A stretch of DNA of 63,670 nt, taken from assembly GCA_025655455.1 (NCBI GenBank), contig JAHXIV010000048.1:22051-85720 (forward strand). The letters are read 5' to 3'. Origin of the DNA: a gamma proteobacterium symbiont of Taylorina sp. Lineage in GTDB: Bacteria; Pseudomonadota; Gammaproteobacteria; GRL18. The notes beneath the pieces were generated by a model, which was not told where the DNA came from, did not search any database, and saw only the letters and a program-made list of their open reading frames with translations. The position numbers and the translations under genes are program-made. Below, piece after piece: positions 49,651-57,698 of this stretch. Within the stretch, counting starts at the first letter, position 1. Every line of letters starts with the position of its first letter.

Positions 49651-49986
49651 CTATACACAACCTGTTGGCTTTGGAAGACCAGCAAATTTACATGCTTGCT
49701 TACCAGGACCATAAGGGAATAATTGATATAGATATTTGGAATTACCTTTCTCTTTACCTAATTTTTTAGCAACTGCTTTAGTTAAAACGCGAACTGCTGG
49801 AGCAATTTGATACTCTTCATAGTATTCACGCAGGAAGTTAATGATATCCCAGTGATCATCACCCATTTCAACTTCATCAATTACAGCCATAGCAGTAGCA
49901 ACTTCTGGAAACCAGTCATCCAGATTTACCAGATAGCCTTCCTCATCAACTTCAAGATCCTTACCTTCTACAGAAATAGTAGCCAT
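49651..49986 (-). CDS. dsrC: DsrC, sulfur carrier with both conserved cysteines
   Basis: Small protein that carries sulfane sulfur as a trisulfide substrate of DsrAB and DsrMKJOP. 111 residues with the flexible C-terminal arm KQACKFAGLPKPTGCV: Cys99 and the penultimate Cys110, 11 residues apart, as in true DsrC. N-terminal GYLVNLDDWFPEVA and DDHWDIINFLREYYEEY are typical. Between dsrH and dsrM. Compare the cysteine-less paralogue at 55163-55501. Confidence 0.97.
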   Translation of the reverse strand: MATISVEGKDLEVDEEGYLVNLDDWFPEVATAMAVIDEVEMGDDHWDIINFLREYYEEYQIAPAVRVLTKAVAKKLGKEKGNSKYLYQLFPYGPGKQACKFAGLPKPTGCV

Positions 49987-50021
49987 TGTTTAAACTCCAA
50001 TATTAATATGTTAGTAATAAA

Positions 50022-50330
50022 TTACAGCCAAGACTGAACGTTTGAATGCTCGGCTACCAGATCAACAAAACCTGCATAATCAACAGTTTTTATACCATCA
50101 AGTATTTCAGCTTCTGTAAAACCACGTGTGTTCAGATCAGAACCTAAAACACAAACGTTTTTATTTGCTATTGCAGCAGTTAATTTATCTGCAACAACAG
50201 TACCTTTTAACGCACCAACTACAGCATCTTCAATCAAAAGAATAGTAGAACCTTCTGTTGATTTACTCAGACACGAGTCAAGTGAACTACGTTCAAAAGG
50301 CGATTTATTTACAATATGTAACTTTGCCAT
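50022..50330 (-). CDS. dsrH: DsrH, sulfurtransferase complex subunit
   Basis: TusB-like subunit of the DsrE2F2H2 hexamer that passes sulfur to DsrC. 102 residues; the conserved Cys20 is present in SSLDSCLS, at the same residue number as in Allochromatium vinosum. DsrEFH distinguishes sulfur-oxidising from sulfate-reducing dsr systems. Confidence 0.95.
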   Translation of the reverse strand: MAKLHIVNKSPFERSSLDSCLSKSTEGSTILLIEDAVVGALKGTVVADKLTAAIANKNVCVLGSDLNTRGFTEAEILDGIKTVDYAGFVDLVAEHSNVQSWL

Positions 50331-50343
50331 TGAATGAATCTCC

Positions 50344-50754
50344 CTAAGAACTAATTGTAACGTCTTGCTTATCCATCAGATCAGCAAGTTCTGCACGTGT
50401 TACTAAATGAATTGAATCTTTTTCTGCCCAATCATCATCTTCATCTTCATAGGTCAGTTTCATCAAATTATCAAGCGTTAAACCACGCTCCTCTAATGAC
50501 TCTTTTTCAATATAAATCTTATTGATATCATAGTCACCTAAGGCTTTATAGGCAGCAGAAAAATTCTTCATGCCGGAGCCGTCAGTTTTCTGATTATCTG
50601 TAATCTGAAAAACACCATCATCACAAAATGCCAGACTGACATCCTGATCAAATGCAGCACTAATTAAAACCACTTCTAATGATTCTAAAGCGTAGACAGT
50701 ACCATATGGTGCTTTAGTATTCACAAACATGAATTTTTTAATATTTTCACTCAT
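50344..50754 (-). CDS. dsrF: DsrF, sulfurtransferase complex subunit
   Basis: TusC-like structural subunit of DsrEFH. 136 residues, opening KKFMFVNTKAPYGTVYALES, with QDVSLAFCDDGVFQI in the core. 14 bases upstream of dsrH and 12 bases downstream of dsrE, so translated as a unit. Confidence 0.95.
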   Translation of the reverse strand: MSENIKKFMFVNTKAPYGTVYALESLEVVLISAAFDQDVSLAFCDDGVFQITDNQKTDGSGMKNFSAAYKALGDYDINKIYIEKESLEERGLTLDNLMKLTYEDEDDDWAEKDSIHLVTRAELADLMDKQDVTISS

Positions 50755-50765
50755 ATTGTTTCTCC

Positions 50766-51158
50766 TTAATCACCAAATGTTAATAAACGATCAGCCTGTA
50801 TACCACCTTCGACCAGCTGACCTAAGCCAGAGATACGAAATGCCGGATGAATGTTATTGGCATCTTTGCCCTGTCTGCCTGCTTCATCAGCATCTAACAT
50901 ACCTCGACGTTGAGCAGCAGCAATACAAACCACCATATCTAATTCATGTTCTTTTGCTAACGCTGCCCAGTTTTCCGTAATGTTACGGTCATCCTGAGGT
51001 GGAATCGCTAAACGAGTGGCATTATTCACACCATCGTTGTAAAAGAACACACGATATATTTCATGACCTTTTTCTAAAGCAGCCTTGGCAAACTGATACG
51101 CAGTATCAGATGCCTGGTGCTGGTAAGGTCCTTCATTAATTAATAATGTAAATTTCAT
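50766..51158 (-). CDS. dsrE: DsrE, sulfur-carrying subunit of DsrEFH
   Basis: TusD-like active subunit. 130 residues; the sulfur-binding Cys is Cys78 in MVVCIAAAQRRG, the same position as in Allochromatium DsrE. N-terminus FTLLINEGPYQHQASDTAYQ is typical. Follows dsrB by 36 bases. Confidence 0.96.
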   Translation of the reverse strand: MKFTLLINEGPYQHQASDTAYQFAKAALEKGHEIYRVFFYNDGVNNATRLAIPPQDDRNITENWAALAKEHELDMVVCIAAAQRRGMLDADEAGRQGKDANNIHPAFRISGLGQLVEGGIQADRLLTFGD

Positions 51159-51193
51159 TAAAGATTTACCTATTTGTCTATAAAGAACAATTA

Positions 51194-52270
51194 CTAAAAG
51201 TGTATATGTGTAGAAGCGTTCAAGCTATTACGTGCGCCTCTCCAGTCATCAATATGGAACTTGGTGAAAGGCAGACCTGTCTTCTCAAAGAAGCCAAACC
51301 AGCCAATACGCTCAATCCAGTCATTCATACGTTCCCAGTCTTTAGCATCTTCTTTATAAACTTTTAAGATACGCTTAACTAAAGCTGTTGCTTCAGGCCA
51401 ACGAGGAGGATTATTTGGAATACCAGCTGCAACCAATTTCTGGAAAGTCGGCTTGCCACGAGCATTTGAGTGATTACCACCAACCCAGATTGCCAGTGTT
51501 GTATGAACCGCATCGTTAATCAGCATTGGAGGACAAGGTGGATAACAGGCACCACAACAGATACATTTCTTCTCATCAACTTCTAATGTCGGATTACCAT
51601 CAACCATTGCAGGACGAATGGCAGCAACAGGGCAACGGGCAACAATAGTTGGACGTTCACAAGCATTAGCAACTAATTCATGAGCAATTTTTGGCGGTTT
51701 GGTATGTTGAATATTAATTGCAATATCACCCTGACCACCACAGTTAATCTGACAACAGGAAGTGGTAATATGAACACGATTAGGCATTTCTTCACGTTTG
51801 AACTCTGTAACCAGCTCATCCATCATTGACTTAACAACACCGGATGCATCAGAACCAGGAATGTCACAATGTAACCAGCCCTGTGTATGGGAAGGAGCTG
51901 TAATAGTCGGCCCTGTTCCACCAACAATCAGGCCTGCTTTTTCAATAGCTTCAATCATTGGAGCTACCTTTGCTTCACTATCTACCATGTATTCAAGGTT
52001 AGAACGAATAGTAAAGCGAATAAAACCATCACCTAATTCATTGGCAATGCGAGTGATTTCACGCAGGATAAATACATCAAGAATTCGCGCGGTACCGACA
52101 CGAATTGTGTAGATTTCGTCACCACTATGAGCAACGTGTTTTAATACACCCGGACGTGGTCTTTCATGGTATTTCCACAAGCCAAAATTTCTACGCATTG
52201 TTGGATGCATGTATTGAAAGCCATCTGGAGCTCCAGATTCGATAGGCATTTTAGGTGTCACTTTAGCCAT
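51194..52270 (-). CDS. dsrB: DsrB, dissimilatory sulfite reductase beta subunit
   Basis: Beta subunit of reverse DsrAB, which oxidises protein-bound sulfur to sulfite. 358 residues. Siroheme/[4Fe-4S] motifs are in HITTSCCQINCGGQGDIAIN, and the inserted ferredoxin domain has CICCGACYPPCPP. Follows dsrA by 91 bases. Confidence 0.97.
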   Translation of the reverse strand: MAKVTPKMPIESGAPDGFQYMHPTMRRNFGLWKYHERPRPGVLKHVAHSGDEIYTIRVGTARILDVFILREITRIANELGDGFIRFTIRSNLEYMVDSEAKVAPMIEAIEKAGLIVGGTGPTITAPSHTQGWLHCDIPGSDASGVVKSMMDELVTEFKREEMPNRVHITTSCCQINCGGQGDIAINIQHTKPPKIAHELVANACERPTIVARCPVAAIRPAMVDGNPTLEVDEKKCICCGACYPPCPPMLINDAVHTTLAIWVGGNHSNARGKPTFQKLVAAGIPNNPPRWPEATALVKRILKVYKEDAKDWERMNDWIERIGWFGFFEKTGLPFTKFHIDDWRGARNSLNASTHIHF

Positions 52271-52361
52271 ATTGATTTCCTATTCTAATAAACTTATTCA
52301 TCACATCAGGAGATTGAATCCCCTGATAGTCTTTTTATTTATTCAATGATAATTGAACCGA

Positions 52362-53621
52362 TTAAGCAGATGCTGCTTCAGCTTTCTTGTCATACCATTT
52401 CTTAACTTCTTCATCCCAGCCATCCATACGTACATATGAACACTGACGAGGCTCACTGACCATGTTAGGATCTAAATCAAGACCAATACCTTCAAGATAA
52501 TTGACTAAGCCGATACGTTCTATCATTTCACCAGTACGTTCATGCTCTAATGCATTTTCAGCAAAGAAATCAATCATCTCACCGGTTAGTTCAACCAGAT
52601 ATTCAATTTCTTCCATGGTGTCCACTTTCAGGAAAGGAGCAACGACTGTTCCCATCATGTCACCAATTTTTAGAGTACGCTTACCACCAATCAGAATACT
52701 GACGCCCGTGTCATCTCCAGGAGCCAGAGCTTTAGTCATTACATTAATACAATGCATACAACGTACACATTCTTTGTTATTCACATCTAAAGTATTATCA
52801 TCAGCCAGCTTAATAGCATTAGTTGGACAACGACTGGTGACATTATCAATAACATAGTCACGACCTTTCGCATCAACGAAAGCTTTCACTTCGTCCTGAT
52901 CCACTTTCATATCATCACGCCAGATACCAATTACTGCCATATCGGCACGTTCAATGGCATTAGTACAATCATTTGGGCAACCGGAAACTTTAATCTTCCA
53001 CTTATAAGGAAGTGCTGGTCTATGTAGATCATCCTGAAATTCATTCACCAGGTGACGCATCATGCCATGCTCATTAGTACAGGAGTGCTCACAACGTGCA
53101 GCTCCAACACAGGCCATAGAAGTACGCACACAAGGACCGGCACCACCTAAGTCCCAGCCATAGGAATTCACTTTATCAAAAAAAGGCTGCATCTGATCTG
53201 TTGTAGAACCAATAAACATAATATTACCGGTCTGACCATGGAATGTTTGTAGTCCGGAACCATGCTTTTCCCAGTCATCTGCTAATTCATTTAAAATATC
53301 AGCCGTGTAGAAATTACCTGCAGGTGGTTGAATACGAACAGTATGAAATTCCCTGGACTCAGGAAAGTGTTCTGCAACTTCAGAGAAACGTGGAATAATA
53401 CCACCACCATAACCAAATACGGAAACAGTACCACCTTTCCACCAACCCATACGCGTTTCATATGAATGCTCTAACTGACCTAAAAGGCCACTTACCATTG
53501 AATTGATACGCTCATCCGGATGATCATCTCTCAGACGCTTAATCCCACTAATGAAGCTAGGCCATTCACCTGATTCAAGCTCGTCCAGCATTGGAGTATC
53601 ATAAATCTTAACTTTTGGCAC
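52362..53621 (-). CDS. dsrA: DsrA, dissimilatory sulfite reductase alpha subunit
   Basis: Alpha subunit of reverse DsrAB. Siroheme/cluster ligands in RTSMACVGAARCEHSC and VSGCPNDCTNAIERADM; ferredoxin domain with ECVRCMHCINVM. The frame is open to 53693, but GTG 53621 has an AGGGAG ribosome site 6 bases upstream and gives the family N-terminus (PKVKIYDTPMLDELESG) and length (419). First gene of the dsrABEFHCMKLJOP operon; about 0.5 kb separates it from divergent genes. Confidence 0.97.
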   Translation of the reverse strand: MPKVKIYDTPMLDELESGEWPSFISGIKRLRDDHPDERINSMVSGLLGQLEHSYETRMGWWKGGTVSVFGYGGGIIPRFSEVAEHFPESREFHTVRIQPPAGNFYTADILNELADDWEKHGSGLQTFHGQTGNIMFIGSTTDQMQPFFDKVNSYGWDLGGAGPCVRTSMACVGAARCEHSCTNEHGMMRHLVNEFQDDLHRPALPYKWKIKVSGCPNDCTNAIERADMAVIGIWRDDMKVDQDEVKAFVDAKGRDYVIDNVTSRCPTNAIKLADDNTLDVNNKECVRCMHCINVMTKALAPGDDTGVSILIGGKRTLKIGDMMGTVVAPFLKVDTMEEIEYLVELTGEMIDFFAENALEHERTGEMIERIGLVNYLEGIGLDLDPNMVSEPRQCSYVRMDGWDEEVKKWYDKKAEAASA

Positions 53622-54157
53622 AGTTTTCTCCCTGTAAGGTAAAAGTTGGTTCTGCCAGCAAAATCTCACTGACTTATATCTGGGTGTATACACTTAACTC
53701 TCATAATAGAACTTAATTAAGGATTGTCCGCAACTGATCAAAGTGTCCAGATAAAATTCTTTCGCCTTGAGAAGATACAGTAATTTCATACTTTTCTCAA
53801 GACACACAAAATTTAATGAGGAGAATTTTAGGACTTAATAATAAACTATAAAACCCTTCCTTTGGGAGGCATCAGAGCATTACTACTATCCCTTTATGGG
53901 TATATTTGTTTTTATTCTATAATAATATTTATCAATTATATAATTATATCAGTAACTTATAATACTATAGTATAAAACACTATTATTTGTATAACATTTC
54001 AATATTCTTTTAATAATTTTTTAACTCTTGATCTAGATTAGTCTCATTTTTTAACTGCTTCCATGATGGATAGTCAATTAACTTGAAAAAATTACTTTCA
54101 ACCTTATTTATTTACTTATCAAATATAAACTATTATTTCATCTTTGAGTCTCATGCT
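53622..54157. promoter_or_regulatory. Divergent control region between dsrA and the Cas6-like gene cluster
   Basis: A/T-rich region with no convincing gene (a weak TTG-started extension of the next small gene covers 54083 on). Two palindromic sites stand out. CTTGAGAA (53766-53773) and TTCTCAAG (53794-53801) are inverted arms 20 bases apart. TATCCCTTTATGGGTA (53887-53902) reads on the minus strand as a near 7-2-7 pair of NarL-type heptamers, TACCCAT and AGGGATA. Both could bind regulators of dsr and the rightward genes; binding is inferred. Confidence 0.5.
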
Positions 54158-54343
54158 ATGTTAATTTTAAGCGAAGTATTAATCCAAAATCATCAGTTAG
54201 AATCCTATTCTGACTTAGTCAAATTGGTTCGTTTAAAAGCTCAGGAGGGTGAAATGTTTTTTGATATAGATATAAAACCGCCATACCCCGATACACCTGA
54301 TGAGTGGGAAACAGATCTTGAAGCTAAATTTACCAGTCCCTGA
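54158..54343 (+). CDS. Small unknown protein upstream of Cas6-like gene
   Basis: 61 residues from ATG 54158: LILSEVLIQNHQLESYSDLV, then DIDIKPPYPDTPDEWETDLE near the end. The frame continues upstream to a TTG at 54083, giving a 25-residue hydrophobic start, but that has no good ribosome site. I recognise no family. The acidic, proline-containing C-terminus looks like a real protein. 33 bases upstream of the Cas6-like gene, same strand, divergent from dsrA. Confidence 0.6.
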   Translation: MLILSEVLIQNHQLESYSDLVKLVRLKAQEGEMFFDIDIKPPYPDTPDEWETDLEAKFTSP

Positions 54344-54376
54344 AGCCTGATACCATCAAAAAATAACGGTTCAAAT

Positions 54377-55060
54377 ATGTTTTGGAATGAAGAAAAAAAA
54401 CCTGAAGATACTAATATTCCTGATAATGTGATTGATATTTCTTTTAAGATTAACTGCAAGCAGGTAAAACTTGATCATGCCTGGGCTCTTACCGATGCAA
54501 TCAGTCACTTGCTGCCCTGGATAAAAGATGATCCACAATTAGCAATACATCATATTTATATCCCTCAGTCCGGTAATGGCTGGGTGCGCTCAGATGATTT
54601 TGCTGATGAAGTGGTACAATTATCACGCCGCACCCGTCTGAAAATCCGTGTTACAAAGGACAAAGCAGCGGATATATTGTCATTAAGCAATCAAACTATT
54701 TTAGTTGATGGTTATCCTTTGACCTTTGGCCAGGCTGATCAATTTCTACTCAGTAATTTAACCACGATTGTTGCCCGTCATGTGCATATCGCAGGTACTG
54801 ATGAGAGTGAAGAACAATTTCTTCAGCAGGCTCACCAGCAAATTCAGTCTATGGGTATCCGGGTTAGAAAGATGTTATGTGGTAAATCCCATCAGCTTAA
54901 AACATCCGATGGTTTTATAACAACACGCAGTCTGATGATTGCAGACATTACTCCCGAAGAATCTATATTACTACAGGAAAAGGGGCTCGGTCTTTATTAT
55001 ACCTATGGCTGCGGTATTTTTATCCCGCAGAAAAGCATTACTGCTGTTAATTCTGAATAA
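54377..55060 (+). CDS. Cas6/Cmx6-like RNA endonuclease homologue, stand-alone
   Basis: 227 residues with features of the Cmx6 (MYXAN-type) branch of Cas6 CRISPR RNA endonucleases. Near the N-terminus is KLDHAWALTDAISHLLPW (His34 at the usual catalytic-His place), then QLSRRTRLKIRV and a second repeat-like half with GIRVRKMLCGKSHQL. The C-terminal glycine-rich loop is LQEKGLGLYYTYGCGIF, ending FIPQKSI, close to the Cas6 GxGx5-6GxG signature. No CRISPR array or other cas gene is in the window. It sits divergently beside dsrA and upstream of a DsrC paralogue, so a role in processing or binding a cellular RNA is possible. The family call is from motifs only. Confidence 0.72.
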   Translation: MFWNEEKKPEDTNIPDNVIDISFKINCKQVKLDHAWALTDAISHLLPWIKDDPQLAIHHIYIPQSGNGWVRSDDFADEVVQLSRRTRLKIRVTKDKAADILSLSNQTILVDGYPLTFGQADQFLLSNLTTIVARHVHIAGTDESEEQFLQQAHQQIQSMGIRVRKMLCGKSHQLKTSDGFITTRSLMIADITPEESILLQEKGLGLYYTYGCGIFIPQKSITAVNSE

Positions 55061-55162
55061 CATATCCCTTTTGAGGGGTGTATTTTTTTTAAAACTAATT
55101 ATATTATTCCAAAACTAAATAAAACTTATTTGTAACTATTAAAGCAATACGGAGAAAACTGG

Positions 55163-55501
55163 ATGTCTATTACTCATGACGGGAAAGAAATAGAAGTAAC
55201 TGCAAATGGATATCTTGTTGATATCGCTGACTGGAGTGAAGGTCTTGCAAAACAAATAGCTGCAGAAGAAGACCTGGAACTGACGGACAAGCATTGGGAT
55301 CTCATTAATTTCTTACGTGATCAATTTATTAATAATGGCGGTAAAGCACCAAACACACGTGCTTTGATCAAAGAAATGGGCGCTACCTGGGGTGAAAAAA
55401 TTGGCTCAAAAGATTTATATAACCTGTTTCCCAAAGATCCCAGCAAGCAAGGTGGACGCATTTCAGGACTTCCGGAAAGCAAGCGTAAAGGTGGATATTA
55501 A
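55163..55501 (+). CDS. DsrC-superfamily paralogue without the functional cysteines (RspA-like)
   Basis: 112 residues clearly homologous to DsrC (55% or so of positions similar by eye): GYLVDIADWSEGLAKQIAAE, DKHWDLINFLRDQFINNG, LYNLFPKDPSKQGGRISGLP. Both functional cysteines are missing: Cys99 is replaced in QGGRISG, and the tail ends KRKGGY. It cannot carry sulfur as DsrC or TusE do. Cysteine-less members of this superfamily have been grouped as RspA, with proposed regulatory roles. Ribosome site GGAG; about 100 bases after the Cas6-like gene. Confidence 0.88.
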   Translation: MSITHDGKEIEVTANGYLVDIADWSEGLAKQIAAEEDLELTDKHWDLINFLRDQFINNGGKAPNTRALIKEMGATWGEKIGSKDLYNLFPKDPSKQGGRISGLPESKRKGGY

Positions 55502-55627
55502 TCTATCTGGCAGACTTAAAATGCCTACACTACCCATTATAGATATAGTATATTAGATTTTTCTCAGATATATTATGTCAAAATTTAAAGCTTATATTTT
55601 TGTACCTACAGTATTATGGAGATTTTA

Positions 55628-55837
55628 ATGAGCACTAAAGCTGAACTGATTCAAGATTTACTTCAAATGCAAAGAGATTTTATTAAATTTGAACATGAAA
55701 ATGGCATGCACCCCGATGATTACTACAATCCCGGCGCTGGACATCCGTTAGAAACATACAAGAATGACTTCATGAACAAGGCTGTAGAGGTTTTAGATAT
55801 GGCTCATGATGAAAAAGATTCTGCCTGGAAGCGTTAA
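55628..55837 (+). CDS. Small unknown acidic protein
   Basis: 69 residues from ATG 55628 with ribosome site GGAG; an ATG at 55616 lacks one. Sequence STKAELIQDLLQMQRDFIKF, then ENGMHPDDYYNPGAGHPLET, then KAVEVLDMAHDEKDSAWKR, mostly helical, acidic, no cysteine. No family known to me; it looks conserved in style and is closed by a strong terminator, so it is probably the last gene of the Cas6-like/DsrC-paralogue unit. Confidence 0.72.
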   Translation: MSTKAELIQDLLQMQRDFIKFEHENGMHPDDYYNPGAGHPLETYKNDFMNKAVEVLDMAHDEKDSAWKR

Positions 55838-55861
55838 ATCTCTCTTTTAACTGTTTTCTGT

Positions 55862-55894
55862 AAAAAAGCCACATAGAGAATGTGGCCTTTTTTT
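55862..55894 (+). terminator. Rho-independent terminator before dsrN
   Basis: GCCACAT (55868-55874) and ATGTGGC (55880-55886) form a perfect 7-base stem with loop AGAGA, followed by CTTTTTTT. It ends the 54.1-55.8 kb gene group and separates it from dsrN. Confidence 0.92.
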
Positions 55895-55948
55895 CTGGGG
55901 ATAAATCATTCCTTGATAAAAACCCGCTTTGCCCCTATTTACTAAAAC

Positions 55949-57391
55949 ATGTCGAATATCACCTCCACACCTTTATTTATTTCTGCAGCTCACAAGTCTT
56001 CCGGTAAAACAACGATTACCATCGGCTTATTATCGGCACTCAAAAGCAAAGGCTTACAGGTACAGCCTTTTAAAAAAGGACCTGATTATATTGATCCTAT
56101 CTGGCATGGTCGTGCGGCAGGTAAACCCTGTTACACTCTGGACTTTAACACCATGTCTCATGATGAAATCCTGCACTTAATTTCACAGAAAACCAGCCAT
56201 TGTGATATAAGTCTGATTGAAGGCAATAAAGGTTTGTATGACGGCCTGGATCTGGATGGCAGTAATAGTAATGCAGCTATTGCGAAACTCGTAGGTGCTC
56301 CGGTTATTCTGGTGCTGGATGCCAGAGGAATGACACGAGGGATTGCTCCGCTGATTTTAGGTTATCAGTCTTTTGATCCGGGCATTAATATAGCAGGTGT
56401 TATTTTAAATCAGCTGGGTGGTTCCCGACATGAAAGTAAGCTACGTTCCGTTATTGAACATTATACCGATGTCACTGTTTTAGGTGCAGTACATAGAAAT
56501 AAAAACCTGGAAATTGTTGAACGTCATCTAGGCCTGATGCCCGGTAATGAATATTCTCAGGCACTCAAAAAAATCGAGAATATTGGATCCACTATCTCAT
56601 CTCAGGTTGATTTGGAAAAAATAATCAACATCAGCCATATCCAGGCTTCAAAACAATTGACCAATCTTATCCATAAAGAGATAAAGAAGCCGGTCATAAC
56701 AAAACCTTTGCGTCTTGCATATATCAATGATAGTGCTTTTGGTTTTTATTACCCGGGGGATCTGGAAGCACTGGAATCTGCAGGTGCAGATCTGGTTGAG
56801 GTAAACTCTTTAAGCGATAAAAGCTTGCCCGAAAATATTGACGGCCTGTTTATCGGCGGTGGTTTTCCGGAAGAACATGCTGAAAAATTACACAGCAATC
56901 GATCATTCAGAGAATCTATTCGTACAGCTATTGAACAAGGTTTACCGAGCTATGCTGAATGCGGTGGCTTAATGTATCTATGCCGCCATATTATAAGCCG
57001 GCAGAAAAAAACTTCGATGGTCGGGATTATTCCTGCTGATGCAAAAATGGAAGAAACACCGCAGGGAAGAGGTCTAATTCGTTTTAGTGAAACAGATGCT
57101 ATGCCCTGGCCTGCTGAAAAGCCAGTCAATAACAAAAAAATAACCATTTCAGCCCATGAATTTCATTATTCACATCTTGTTAATATCACTGAGCCATTAA
57201 GCTATGCTTATACGATCCACCGCGGCAGCGGGATAGATGGCCAACATGACGGCATCGTATACAAAAATCTTTTGGCCTGTTATGCTCATTTACAAGATAC
57301 CAGGCAAAATCACTGGGCAAAACGCTTTATTCAATTTATCAATCAAATTAAAAACAACTCATCAACAATAACGAAGAGAAACATCACATGA
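55949..57391 (+). CDS. dsrN: DsrN, siroheme amidation enzyme (CobB-like)
   Basis: Glutamine-dependent amidotransferase homologous to cobyrinic acid a,c-diamide synthase; makes the siroheme amide of DsrAB. N-terminal P-loop SAAHKSSGKTTITIGLLSAL, then KKGPDYIDPIWHGRAAGKPC and EGNKGLYDGLDLDG. The C-terminal glutaminase has its Cys in AECGGLMYLCR and His in SAHEFHYSH. 480 residues. Whether it also serves cobalamin synthesis cannot be told, but no cob genes are nearby. Its TGA overlaps the dsrR ATG. Confidence 0.93.
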   Translation: MSNITSTPLFISAAHKSSGKTTITIGLLSALKSKGLQVQPFKKGPDYIDPIWHGRAAGKPCYTLDFNTMSHDEILHLISQKTSHCDISLIEGNKGLYDGLDLDGSNSNAAIAKLVGAPVILVLDARGMTRGIAPLILGYQSFDPGINIAGVILNQLGGSRHESKLRSVIEHYTDVTVLGAVHRNKNLEIVERHLGLMPGNEYSQALKKIENIGSTISSQVDLEKIINISHIQASKQLTNLIHKEIKKPVITKPLRLAYINDSAFGFYYPGDLEALESAGADLVEVNSLSDKSLPENIDGLFIGGGFPEEHAEKLHSNRSFRESIRTAIEQGLPSYAECGGLMYLCRHIISRQKKTSMVGIIPADAKMEETPQGRGLIRFSETDAMPWPAEKPVNNKKITISAHEFHYSHLVNITEPLSYAYTIHRGSGIDGQHDGIVYKNLLACYAHLQDTRQNHWAKRFIQFINQIKNNSSTITKRNIT

Positions 57392-57687
57392 TAAAATTAA
57401 CCGAAGACGCTGCACAGCAAATTAATACCAGTGGTTCAGAGTCTCCATTAAGAATTGCAGTGACTCAGCATGCAAATAATAAAGGCTTTCAGTATTTAAT
57501 GGGCTTTGATGAGCAAAAAGATGATGATAGCCTCTACGATATACGCGGAGTAAAAATACTTATTGCCAATGATTTGCTGGACATCCTCAATGGGATGGAA
57601 ATTGACTTTGTTGAAATAGATGGAGAGGATAAACAATTTATCTTTAAAAATCCAAATGACCCCAACTATAAAGCACCAGCAGAATAG
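57388..57687 (+). CDS. dsrR: DsrR, IscA-like protein without Fe-S cysteines
   Basis: 99-residue A-type-carrier fold (IKLTEDAAQQINTSGSESPL, VKILIANDLLDILNGMEIDF) that lacks all three IscA cysteines, as described for DsrR of Allochromatium vinosum. There it does not bind iron or clusters and affects dsr expression, probably after transcription. ATGA overlap with dsrN. Followed after 11 bases by the sensor kinase. Confidence 0.93.
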   Translation: MIKLTEDAAQQINTSGSESPLRIAVTQHANNKGFQYLMGFDEQKDDDSLYDIRGVKILIANDLLDILNGMEIDFVEIDGEDKQFIFKNPNDPNYKAPAE

Positions 57688-57698
57688 TATTTCTTTCC

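Noticed and set aside
50022..51158. dsrEFH as tusBCD tRNA thiolation genes
   Set aside because: The homology is real, but the position within dsrAB...CMKLJOP and Cys78/Cys20 in the DsrE and DsrH places make them the Dsr set.
55949..57391. cobB of a cobalamin pathway instead of dsrN
   Set aside because: The two are homologous, but the gene overlaps dsrR and lies in the dsr locus with no other cob genes, so dsrN is the better name.
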